Assembly (NCBI GenBank): GCA_007117575.1
Contig: SKGH01000088.1
Span: forward strand, 1 to 5,450
From: Candidatus Kaiserbacteria bacterium
GTDB lineage: Bacteria; Patescibacteriota; Minisyncoccia; Phycocordibacterales; UBA918
Direction: 5' to 3'
Length of the DNA stretch: 5,450 bases
The notes under the pieces were generated by a model. That model saw only the letters and a program-made list of their open reading frames with translations, had not been told where the DNA came from and ran no database searches. Positions 1-4,827 of the stretch are shown in pieces. The first letter of the stretch is position 1. Every line of letters starts with the position of its first letter. The position numbers and the translations under genes are program-made.

Positions 1-172
1 CCGGTTTCCGTGATCATTTATATTCTTTCGTGACTGACTAAAACGATTTTGGTTTATTACGTTAGTAATAAATGGTTACCGAAACTATAGCTGGGTGAGG
101 CGTACTTGGTGGTACGATGAAAGGTTTGAGTGACGAAAGCAACAAAGAAATTCGCCAAACGCGTAAGTCCTG
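1..172. mobile_element. MITE-like element, copy 1 (left end outside window)
   Basis: This stretch matches the complete copy at 2595-2812. The right arm (88-172) has the same length, 85 bp, with about five differences, and ends in AAACGCGTAAGTCCTG, the same terminal repeat as copy 2. The part at 2-87 matches the core of copy 2 only after reverse-complementing, so the core is flipped relative to the arm. The roughly 46-bp left arm expected from copy 2 lies before the window. No transposase is encoded. A reading of 18 codons from ATG 117 (MKGLSDESNKEIR...) stops early in copy 2, so it is not a conserved gene. The identity of the element is an inference from structure; the family is unknown. Confidence 0.75.
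2..87 (-). repeat. MITE core segment, flipped orientation
   Basis: This 86-bp block is bounded by imperfect inverted half-sites (GGTTTCCGTGATCATTTA at 3-20 and TAAATGGTTACCGAAAC at 70-86). It matches the reverse complement of 2641-2727 with about seven differences, including a 1-bp indel. It contains a perfect 8-bp hairpin, TTTATTAC (53-60), loop GTTA, GTAATAAA (65-72). Strand is given relative to the core at 2641-2727, taken as plus. Confidence 0.85.
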
Positions 173-175
173 AAC

Positions 176-274
176 TTAATACCGTTTGCCACACACAATA
201 ACGCAATCATTATCCGTACCGTTTGCATTCATTGCTTCTTCAAAAAATTCTTTTTTTACTTTCTTATTAGGCAA
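176..274 (-). CDS. possible 32-aa peptide, TTG start, very uncertain
   Basis: A minus-strand reading starts at TTG (272-274), about 10 nt after GGAGGAG, and runs 32 codons (MPNKKVKKEFFEEAMN...) to TAA at 176-178, only 3 bp from the end of the MITE. It is lysine/glutamate-rich at the start and has two cysteines near the end (CVIVCGKRY). I do not recognise it. Against it: the intact genes in this window use ATG and have no Shine-Dalgarno sequence, and the GGAGGAG can be explained as one side of the hairpin at 281-309. It may be chance, or the remnant tail of a gene. Confidence 0.18.
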   Translation of the reverse strand: MPNKKVKKEFFEEAMNANGTDNDCVIVCGKRY

Positions 275-280
275 TGAAGT

Positions 281-309
281 AAAACTCCTCCGGCATGAGC
301 TGGGGTTTT
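281..309. other. imperfect hairpin in gene-poor region
   Basis: AAAACTCC (281-288) pairs with GGGGTTTT (302-309), with one T-G wobble, and GGC/GC around loop ATGA closes the top across an internal loop. The shape recalls a factor-independent terminator, but the T-run is short (TTTTGTG), and it lies 154 bp before the next plus-strand start. The rest of 173-462 is AT-rich with no supportable gene beyond the doubtful peptide at 176-274. Confidence 0.3.
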
Positions 310-446
310 GTGTGGGTTTAATAAAGACAACATATTTGAACCTCTATTAAACTTATTCCTTCTTTTATTAATTTTCTATCTTATTTTCATATGTCATTTA
401 CGTACTTGTATTAACTTTTTAACTACTAACCTGATCATTTGTGTCA

Positions 447-455
447 TGGTATCCT
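447..455 (+). promoter_or_regulatory. candidate extended -10 of the metallopeptidase pseudogene
   Basis: TGG-TATCCT ends 7 nt before the ATG at 463. It follows the layout of the three better candidates in this window (TGN directly before the -10 hexamer, 6-9 nt from the ATG) but the hexamer is a poorer match and I see no -35 box. It is listed mainly because it supports choosing ATG 463 over the upstream TTG at 439. Confidence 0.35.
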
Positions 456-462
456 TGTATTT

Positions 463-1449
463 ATGGAAAAATACTCAGCAATAGACAAAGTGGTCGGAAA
501 AATATCTGAAAAGGAAAAAGATGAAATTATTCGTACTCAATCAGAAATATTTAATGACCAAATATTTGCTAAACTACGTAACAAAGAACGTGAGAAAACG
601 CCAGAAGAACTGAAGATGATTACCCTCGCTAACCAAGTAACCAACCGAATCAGACAACAATACCACTTAGGTGACTTTGACATACCGGCAAAAAATATTC
701 ATATCGTAAAGTAAAAAGACTGGCCACCAAAAGAGCCCGGAACAGCGTACTACGTAATGATGCGAGAAAGAGTTGTAATGCGAGAAGGTGTGTCAAAAAT
801 GGCATTCATGAAAACGCTCTTTCATGAACTTGTACACTTCAAATCATATAACGCAGTCCAAGTCACTACTGGAAAAGACAGGGAATCAATGGAGTATCGA
901 ACTGGTTTGTCTACAATCACAAGAGACGGCAAAAAAGAACATCTACTGAACCTTAACGAAGCTGTCACAGAAGAATTGACTAAGCGCTACGTGCTCAAGC
1001 TGTTTGAACATCCAATGTTTATGCAAGAAAAAGAAAAAACAGCGGATATAATCTTTAGAAACCCTAACGCCGTAACCAACACCGGTGAACCGTTGTTCAA
1101 TGAAGATACTTTTTTCGTAACGGAGAAAAAGTGAAAAACCTGGCGCCAAGCGATTGGGCGTATGTTTGGACAAACCAATAAAAAGGTAATGCTTGAAACT
1201 GAACGCTTTAGCTACCAACCAGAGCGAAAAGTATTGAACACCCTTATTGACAAAATTTTTAAACGAAACTCAGGCCAATTTCAAGACAGAGATGAAATAT
1301 TCGATGTCTTCGCAAAAGCGATGATAACTGGAAACATCTTACCTATGGCTAGATTGATAGAAAACACTTTCGGGGTCGGCACCTTGCGAACTATCAGCAA
1401 TCTGGACCACGACATTGAAGCACAAACTATCTTTGTAGATACATTATGA
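463..1449 (+). pseudogene. putative HELVH zinc metallopeptidase, two in-frame stops
   Basis: One reading frame encodes a protein of about 326 residues if two internal stops are ignored: TAA at 712-714 and TGA at 1132-1134. The text between the stops and the neighbouring ATGs still reads as protein (KDWPPKEPGTAYY before 757, KTWRQAIGR before 1162), with no frameshift, so this is one broken gene and not three. HELVHFKSY at 823-849 is a zinc-peptidase HExxH motif (codons 121-125 counted from ATG 463). A glutamate in NEAVTEE (codons 166-171) could be the third zinc ligand, as in gluzincins. The C-terminal part is helical and charged. No signal peptide is evident. From memory, similar proteins of unknown substrate occur in candidate-phyla bacteria; this was not checked. 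The first piece ends before the HExxH. The second holds both motifs but lacks the N- and C-terminal parts, so activity is unlikely without readthrough. Confidence 0.7.
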
Positions 1450-1798
1450 GCATAAAAAACGAAACAAAACAAAAATAAACACAAATTAGCTCATCACACG
1501 ATAAACATCATCAGTCTTAAGTCCAAGTGATTATTTTTAGTATGCTTTAACTATGTCTTGTGTTTAAATTTTTTTACTCCCCCTGTTTTTTTTTATAATC
1601 TTAGTAACAGGTTACCAGTCCGGCAAAACAAGTAAAACGGGCACCGAACTTAGATCCATCCGTCAAAACTGCCGAAACATTATTCTTTGTCCATTCATCA
1701 CAGCTCTAATTTCTGAGAGTATTTATTATCAATACTATGAGTCAAACCGGTTTTAGTGGTCCATAACAGTAGAATGCAATTAAGTTTTGAAGTAAGGA
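1450..1798. other. 349-bp gap without a supportable gene
   Basis: AT-rich sequence between the 3' end of the metallopeptidase pseudogene and the 3' end of the phosphatase gene. An ATG overlaps the TGA stop at 1446-1449, but that frame closes after 10 codons. It holds a T9 run (about 1585-1593), a small inverted repeat GTAACAGGTTAC (1604-1615), AGTATT/AATACT (1718-1723 and 1731-1736) and the palindrome AAACCGGTTT (1744-1753). None has a proper terminator shape for either flanking gene. Confidence 0.6.
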
Positions 1799-2575
1799 CT
1801 ACATCATTTTCTCGATACTGTCTTCTGAATCTATTAATTCCGCATATACTTTTGGGTTTGATGCAATAAAGTTCAGGTTTTTGTAGTCAAAACTGTCGCT
1901 CTTGAAATTCCTAACAATGCCACCTGCTTCACTAACCAATAATGATCCTGGTGTATAGTCATAATCTTTCACAAAGCCATCATACGTTAAACGACCTTCA
2001 ATTTTCCCAGTTGCCACAAGTATGAATTCAAATCCGGCAGACAAAGTATGCATAACATTTGCACGGCGCTGTATATTAGTTATCAAAGCTTTGTTTTCTT
2101 GATTTCGATAGTTTATTTCATATGTGAGATATGCACCGCGAAGCGGTTGTTCACTAACCAATATTTTCTCATCATTTTTATATGCACCTTTGCCAAATTC
2201 GGCATGGTAGATAATATCATTCACAAAGTCGTAAATCGCTGAAAATACTACTTGCTTATCCTTGATAAGCGCAAGCATGGTAGTACAGAACGGTATACCA
2301 CGAATGTAGTGCCCCGTGCCGTCTATTGGGTCAACGAGCCAAAAACACTCACTGTCTCTATTTCCTCCAAACTCCTCACCCACAAATGAAGCTTCGGGTA
2401 CAACCTTTGCAAGTTCGGCTTTTAGGTTTTTTTCGACTTGTTGGTCAACTTCTGTAACAGCATCAATTGCAAACGCACTTTTGTATTCTTTAACTTCGAT
2501 GTTTCCGAATCGAGGTAAAGATATCTCTCTTGTACTTCTTATAACTTTGATAATTTCTTGAGTTTTGATTTCCAT
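1799..2575 (-). CDS. inositol monophosphatase family protein
   Basis: A 258-aa protein of the Mg-dependent sugar/inositol phosphatase superfamily, usual length for the family. GEE (residues 66-68), DPIDGT (82-87) and KDYDYTPGSLLVSEAGG (203-219) match the three metal-binding motifs. E67 or E68, D82, D85 and D206 are the expected metal ligands, and I84 supplies a backbone carbonyl. The usual WD of the third motif is YD here, and the residue usually read as Asn after DGT-x is His89. IYDFVNDIIYHAEFGKGAY (114-132) is the familiar central strand region. It is probably cytoplasmic and releases phosphate from a small phosphorylated substrate; inositol phosphate, 3'-phosphoadenosine phosphate, fructose bisphosphate and histidinol phosphate cannot be told apart from sequence alone, so no symbol is given. 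The ATG at 2575 is chosen because an extended -10 lies 6 nt before it and no ribosome binding site is present. The stop is TAG. It is a single transcription unit with a MITE directly upstream. Confidence 0.92.
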   Translation of the reverse strand: MEIKTQEIIKVIRSTREISLPRFGNIEVKEYKSAFAIDAVTEVDQQVEKNLKAELAKVVPEASFVGEEFGGNRDSECFWLVDPIDGTGHYIRGIPFCTTMLALIKDKQVVFSAIYDFVNDIIYHAEFGKGAYKNDEKILVSEQPLRGAYLTYEINYRNQENKALITNIQRRANVMHTLSAGFEFILVATGKIEGRLTYDGFVKDYDYTPGSLLVSEAGGIVRNFKSDSFDYKNLNFIASNPKVYAELIDSEDSIEKMM

Positions 2576-2581
2576 ATATTC

Positions 2582-2590
2582 ATTTTAACA
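2582..2590 (-). promoter_or_regulatory. extended -10 promoter of the phosphatase gene
   Basis: On the minus strand TGT-TAAAAT is followed by 6 nt (GAATAT) and then the ATG at 2575. Transcription would begin at or within a few bases of the start codon, giving a leaderless message. No -35 box is visible at 17-18 bp; that position lies inside the MITE end (2605-2611). The last base of the TGN element is also the first base of the AATTA target duplication, so the promoter core survived the insertion while everything upstream of it was replaced. Confidence 0.55.
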
Positions 2591-2594
2591 ATTA

Positions 2595-2812
2595 CATGAC
2601 TTACGCGTTTCTGATGAAGTTCGAGGCGCTGACCCAGCCCCAGTTTCGGTAACCATTTATTACTAACGTAATAAACCAAAAAATGTTTTAGTCAGTCATG
2701 AAAGAATTTAAATGATCACGGAAACTGGGGCTGGGTGAGGGGTACTTGGTGGTACGATGAAAGGTTTGAGTGACGAAAGCAACAAATAAATTCGTCAAAC
2801 GCGTAAGTCCTG
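2595..2812 (+). mobile_element. MITE-like element, complete copy 2 (218 bp)
   Basis: The ends are CATGACTTACGCGTTT (2595-2610) and AAACGCGTAAGTCCTG (2797-2812), inverted repeats matching at 15 of 16 positions. The 5-mer AATTA flanks both sides (2590-2594 and 2813-2817), as expected of a target-site duplication. A second, inner pair of inverted repeats, ACCCAGCCCCAGTTTC (2632-2647) and its exact complement (2721-2736), bounds the core. The element has no room for a transposase, so it would depend on one encoded elsewhere. The right arm (85 bp) is longer than the left arm (46 bp), which gives the element a polarity. The end sequence GACTTACGC reminds me of ends of some bacterial insertion sequences, but I cannot name the family. 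Confidence 0.8.
2641..2727 (+). repeat. MITE core segment, reference orientation
   Basis: The core has half-sites CAGTTTCGGTAACCATTTA (left) and TAAATGATCACGGAAACTG (right). These differ at three of 19 positions when one is complemented, so orientation can be read. The hairpin TTTATTAC-TAAC-GTAATAAA (2656-2675) sits to the left of centre here and to the right of centre in copy 1, confirming that the block is flipped between copies. Confidence 0.85.
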
Positions 2813-3138
2813 AATTAACTAACTTTTCTGACATAACTTGTGTACGTTATTCTAACGTGAGAACGGGGGTTTAAAAACAGACAAAATACAGTTTTATCGC
2901 AATTTATAATTTGTAATATTACCTTTCCTAGACTTTCAGAGATTTAATGGGGACAATATTATAATTATGAATATAGTATAATGAAATTTATCCCTGATTT
3001 GATATTTTTCTTGCCTCACAGTCTCAAATAACCTACACTCGTATAGTTGTTGTTATAAGTAAAGCCCTATCATATAACTTCTAACGTTACGTTGCCGACA
3101 AGGACTCGAACCCACCTCGATCTAGAACCTGTAGGTGA
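2813..3138. other. 326-bp non-coding gap
   Basis: No credible gene on either strand. From left: one half of the target duplication (2813-2817), an inverted repeat ACGTTA-TTC-TAACGT (2844-2858), a very AT-rich tract with several TATAAT-like hexamers (about 2900-2990) but no gene positioned to use them, and a tRNA-3'-end-like fragment (3092-3113) just after the end of the S66 peptidase gene. The palindrome AACGTTACGTT (3083-3093) adjoins that fragment. Confidence 0.6.
3092..3113 (-). other. tRNA 3'-end-like fragment
   Basis: On the minus strand, GGGTTCGAGTCC followed by TTGTCGGCAA resembles a T-loop (TTCGAGT), the 3' side of the T-stem and the 3' side of an acceptor stem. The expected 5' partner of the T-stem (CAAGG) is replaced by GTGGG, and no TTGCCGA acceptor partner or D-arm is found upstream; that DNA is the end of the peptidase gene. 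It is therefore not a functional tRNA. It could be the stub left when a mobile element recombined at a tRNA 3' end, or chance. Confidence 0.35.
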
Positions 3139-4170
3139 CTAGAAGTCTGCAAAAAGCCGTTTCTCTTGCGCGTCAATCCTCACCTCCCCACCATACGGCA
3201 TTGGAATCTGTGGATCAGTATGGCCGAAATTCATATTCTGAACGATTGGAATGGTTGGGTGATAATGACGAATGGTTTTGAGAATTGTCTCTTGCTGTTG
3301 CTTTCGATACTCCTCCTTTTGCACCAACGTGAATGGCTTATCAAACTCCCATGCCTTAGCTCTACCAACCAATACACCCCGCACTCTCGCCAAGATACCA
3401 CGCTCACCAAGTGCTCGAACGACCCGAAAAACATAGCTAGCATTAGGTATCTCTTCTGAGGTTTCTAACATGAGTACGATTTCTTCAAATTGTTCGAGTG
3501 TCGGTATCGGTATGTTATGTCGTAACATCTCATCGAGTGATTCGACGCAACCTCCCCAGATCATACCGCGAGCAGACTGCTCTCCGTCCCATACATGCCC
3601 TTCGTTCTCCCAGTGTGGTCGCCGTGTATGCAAGAGTGACTCATCATGCCAATCGTGCTCTTGGTCGGTATAGGTGGCTGACGCTATCAACTCTTTCTCA
3701 CCACCAACAAACAAAGCGTGTTTTATATATTCAACAGTATACGCGTCCATCTCACCCTGCATCGCATACTGAGTCATAATGCTTCCACCATAGTACGAGG
3801 GTATACCCTGCAAGAAAAGAAAGTTAGAAAAATGCGAGTTGTCACTGTAGCCAAAGAACGGTTTTGGGTTTTCTCTAAAAGGCTCTGGTGGTAAGTGCTT
3901 AATATACGTTACCTGATCATCTCCACCGATTGTGGCAATAACTACTTTTATGTCCGGGTCAGTAAAAGCCTCTACCAGATCGGCCGCACGTTCTTCGCCC
4001 GAAGCTCCAAGCTTACGAGTAGTGGGAAATTCGACCGGCTCTAATCCAAAAACAGTACGCAATCGTTCCAGTCCTAACTCATAGACAACCGGAAACATTC
4101 CCGGTGCCGCAAAACTAGGCGAGAGAACAGCAACCTTATCTCCCTTAGATAATTTTTTGAATTTATTCAT
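3139..4170 (-). CDS. S66 family LD-carboxypeptidase, MccF-like
   Basis: A 343-aa serine peptidase of family S66, full length. The catalytic triad is visible: Ser109 in GYSDNSH (107-113), Glu236 in LMLETSEE (233-240) and His317 in NFGHTDPQIPMPYGG (314-328). The N-terminal domain has the nucleotide-fold-like IGGDDQ turn (81-86). The middle insertion RRPHWENEGHVWDG (183-196), WGGCVESL (205-212) and the long region between Ser and Glu are as in the MccF branch and unlike short LdcA enzymes. The known members trim the terminal D-alanine from murein tetrapeptides (LdcA, cell-wall recycling) or cleave microcin C-type aminoacyl-nucleotides (MccF, self-immunity). Sequence alone does not decide between them, but the Trp-containing insertion favours MccF-like. 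No signal peptide is seen, so it is probably cytoplasmic. ATG 4170 is chosen because an extended -10 lies 6 nt upstream. The stop is TAG, and the gene stands alone, with no microcin biosynthesis genes nearby. Confidence 0.92.
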   Translation of the reverse strand: MNKFKKLSKGDKVAVLSPSFAAPGMFPVVYELGLERLRTVFGLEPVEFPTTRKLGASGEERAADLVEAFTDPDIKVVIATIGGDDQVTYIKHLPPEPFRENPKPFFGYSDNSHFSNFLFLQGIPSYYGGSIMTQYAMQGEMDAYTVEYIKHALFVGGEKELIASATYTDQEHDWHDESLLHTRRPHWENEGHVWDGEQSARGMIWGGCVESLDEMLRHNIPIPTLEQFEEIVLMLETSEEIPNASYVFRVVRALGERGILARVRGVLVGRAKAWEFDKPFTLVQKEEYRKQQQETILKTIRHYHPTIPIVQNMNFGHTDPQIPMPYGGEVRIDAQEKRLFADF

Positions 4171-4176
4171 TACTAT

Positions 4177-4185
4177 ATCTTATCA
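4177..4185 (-). promoter_or_regulatory. extended -10 promoter of the S66 peptidase gene
   Basis: On the minus strand TGA-TAAGAT is followed by 6 nt (ATAGTA) and the ATG at 4170. There is no ribosome binding site in the 20 nt before the ATG and no recognisable -35 box, so a leaderless message from an extended -10 promoter is the simplest reading. The layout is the same as for the phosphatase gene. Confidence 0.55.
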
Positions 4186-4326
4186 TTCTTTTAAAAAATC
4201 ATTTAGAACTTGAGCTAAAAGCGCAACTTGAAATAAGACTTTCATTTGAAACTCTTCAGAGTGCAAGAACGTAACATCCTTTACACTAAGTTATACTTCT
4301 TAAATCTTAATAATCTTAACAGAAGT

Positions 4327-4360
4327 GACAAATCACCAGATTAAGGTATGGTGGTTTGTC
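4327..4360 (+). other. 12-bp hairpin upstream of the S66 peptidase gene
   Basis: GACAAATCACCA (4327-4338) pairs along its full length with TGGTGGTTTGTC (4349-4360) across a 10-nt loop. One pair is T-G, a wobble in plus-strand RNA but a C-A mismatch in minus-strand RNA, so the structure favours a plus-strand transcript. No T-run follows, so it is not a standard terminator. It lies in the space between two minus-strand genes, where no plus-strand gene is seen. Confidence 0.6.
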
Positions 4361-4372
4361 ATAAGAAACAGT

Positions 4373-4397
4373 CTTAATATTTTGTGTCTGTATTAAG
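4373..4397. repeat. 7-bp inverted repeat
   Basis: CTTAATA (4373-4379) and TATTAAG (4391-4397) are exact inverted repeats around an 11-nt loop, between the hairpins at 4327-4360 and 4403-4434. The region before (about 4303-4320) carries further CTTAA words, part of a short-period AT-rich repetition. Confidence 0.4.
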
Positions 4398-4402
4398 CAG
4401 AA

Positions 4403-4434
4403 TCGCCCGACGAGGTCGGGCGACCAGTCGGGCG
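4403..4434 (-). terminator. GC-rich hairpin with duplicated arm, possible terminator
   Basis: TCGCCCGAC (4403-4411), loop GAG, GTCGGGCGA (4415-4423) forms a perfect 9-bp stem that stands out against the AT-rich surroundings. The right arm GTCGGGCG occurs again at 4427-4434, immediately before the stop codon of the transposase-like fragment, so the left arm could pair with either copy. For the minus-strand gene it lies right after the stop as a terminator would, but only ATTCTGCTT follows instead of a T-run. Terminator function is plausible, not certain. Confidence 0.4.
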
Positions 4435-4713
4435 TTATTGTGCAATAGCCAACATCGCAATAAGAGCGACTAGACCATACGAATTTTCGTAACTGAAAGG
4501 AACTAGTTGAAACTTCTTATCAGGGTAGCATACGATGTCCTTTCTTTGACATATTTCTTCTGTTAGTTGATTAATACTACTCAGAATTGTTGTCTTAAGA
4601 AAGAGGTACCTTTCACACACCTTATCCAAGATCGCTGATTTCTGAGTCTTCGTACCGTGTGCGTACTCAAATTTATACCGCTCAAATACCTCATTTCTTG
4701 CTCCCATAGTCAT
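4435..4713 (-). pseudogene. probable transposase N-terminal remnant
   Basis: A 92-aa reading. Residues 1-34 (MTMGARNEVFERYKFEYAHG..., then AILDKVCE) resemble, from memory, the start of integrase-core (DDE) transposases common in candidate-phyla bacteria, in which a methionine-rich start, an Arg-Tyr helix and an ILD-x-V/F segment lead into a helix-turn-helix with TG(H/Y)RK. Here that continuation is missing. The reading changes to an unfamiliar sequence with three more cysteines at most and a hydrophobic end (YGLVALIAMLAIAQ). No DDE catalytic residues can be assigned. A fragment fused to unrelated DNA is the best guess; a small unknown protein is the alternative. ATG at 4713 and ATG at 4707 are in frame; neither has a ribosome binding site nor the extended -10 seen before the other genes, which fits a non-functional gene. 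Confidence 0.4.
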
Positions 4714-4722
4714 AGAGAGCGA

Positions 4723-4779
4723 CGGTAACCTATTTATGATCTATCCGGCAGGGTTTCGGTAACATTTATTTTGATCTAT
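4723..4779. repeat. imperfect direct repeat matching the MITE half-site
   Basis: CGGTAAC followed by an ATTTAT-type stretch and TGATCTAT occurs twice, starting at 4723 and at 4757, 34 bp apart. The second unit is preceded by GTTT, and its GTTTCGGTAACATTTATT (4753-4770) matches the left half-site of the MITE core (GTTTCGGTAACCATTTATT at 2643-2661) except for one missing base. The pair lies between the divergent transposase-like remnant and the MazG-like gene. It could be a MITE relic or a tandem binding site upstream of the MazG promoter. Confidence 0.5.
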
Positions 4780-4809
4780 TATTGTACACCTCAAATGCTC
4801 AATTTTAGA

Positions 4810-4818
4810 TGATATAAT
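4810..4818 (+). promoter_or_regulatory. extended -10 promoter of the MazG-like gene
   Basis: TGA-TATAAT is a consensus hexamer with an extended TGN element, 9 nt before the ATG at 4828. The start point expected 6-8 nt after the hexamer falls within about 0-3 nt of the ATG. No ribosome binding site is present. No good -35 box is at the usual distance. The word ATGCTCAATTT occurs just upstream (4795-4805) and again at the true start codon (4828-4838); the upstream ATG reads only five codons before TGA. Confidence 0.7.
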
Positions 4819-4827
4819 GTAGCTAAT

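Noticed and set aside
117..173. 18-codon reading MKGLSDESNKEIRQTRKS inside MITE copy 1
   Set aside because: The second copy has a TAA after 10 codons, so it is not maintained as a gene.
439..462. TTG start for the metallopeptidase reading, adding MCHGILVF
   Set aside because: The ATG at 463 fits the promoter distance seen for the other genes, and the added residues look like read-through of the promoter region.
712..1134. Recoded stop codons (for example TGA read as glycine, as in some candidate phyla)
   Set aside because: The interruption includes TAA as well as TGA. The intact genes (258, 343 and 106 codons) contain no in-frame TGA, which a TGA-reassigned genome should show, and TAA clearly ends the MazG-like and kinase genes. 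Ordinary decay is simpler.
943..1484. Minus-strand readings of 63-91 codons opposite the metallopeptidase
   Set aside because: They are antisense shadows of the conserved frame, rich in Phe and Ser, without recognisable motifs.
1601..1705. Open minus-strand stretch reading SCDEWTKNNVSAVLTDGSKFGAR...
   Set aside because: It looks somewhat protein-like but starts right after an in-frame stop, has no start codon near its beginning and is only 34 codons. At best it is a relic.
3060..3165. A complete tRNA gene on the minus strand, with GACTTCTAGTC as anticodon arm
   Set aside because: The arms do not pair properly, the T-stem has only about three pairs, there is no D-arm or matching acceptor, and the supposed anticodon region is the end of the peptidase coding sequence.
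3166..3779. Readings of 67-97 codons within the S66 peptidase gene on both strands
   Set aside because: The peptidase frame carries all catalytic motifs over its full length; the others are out-of-frame shadows.
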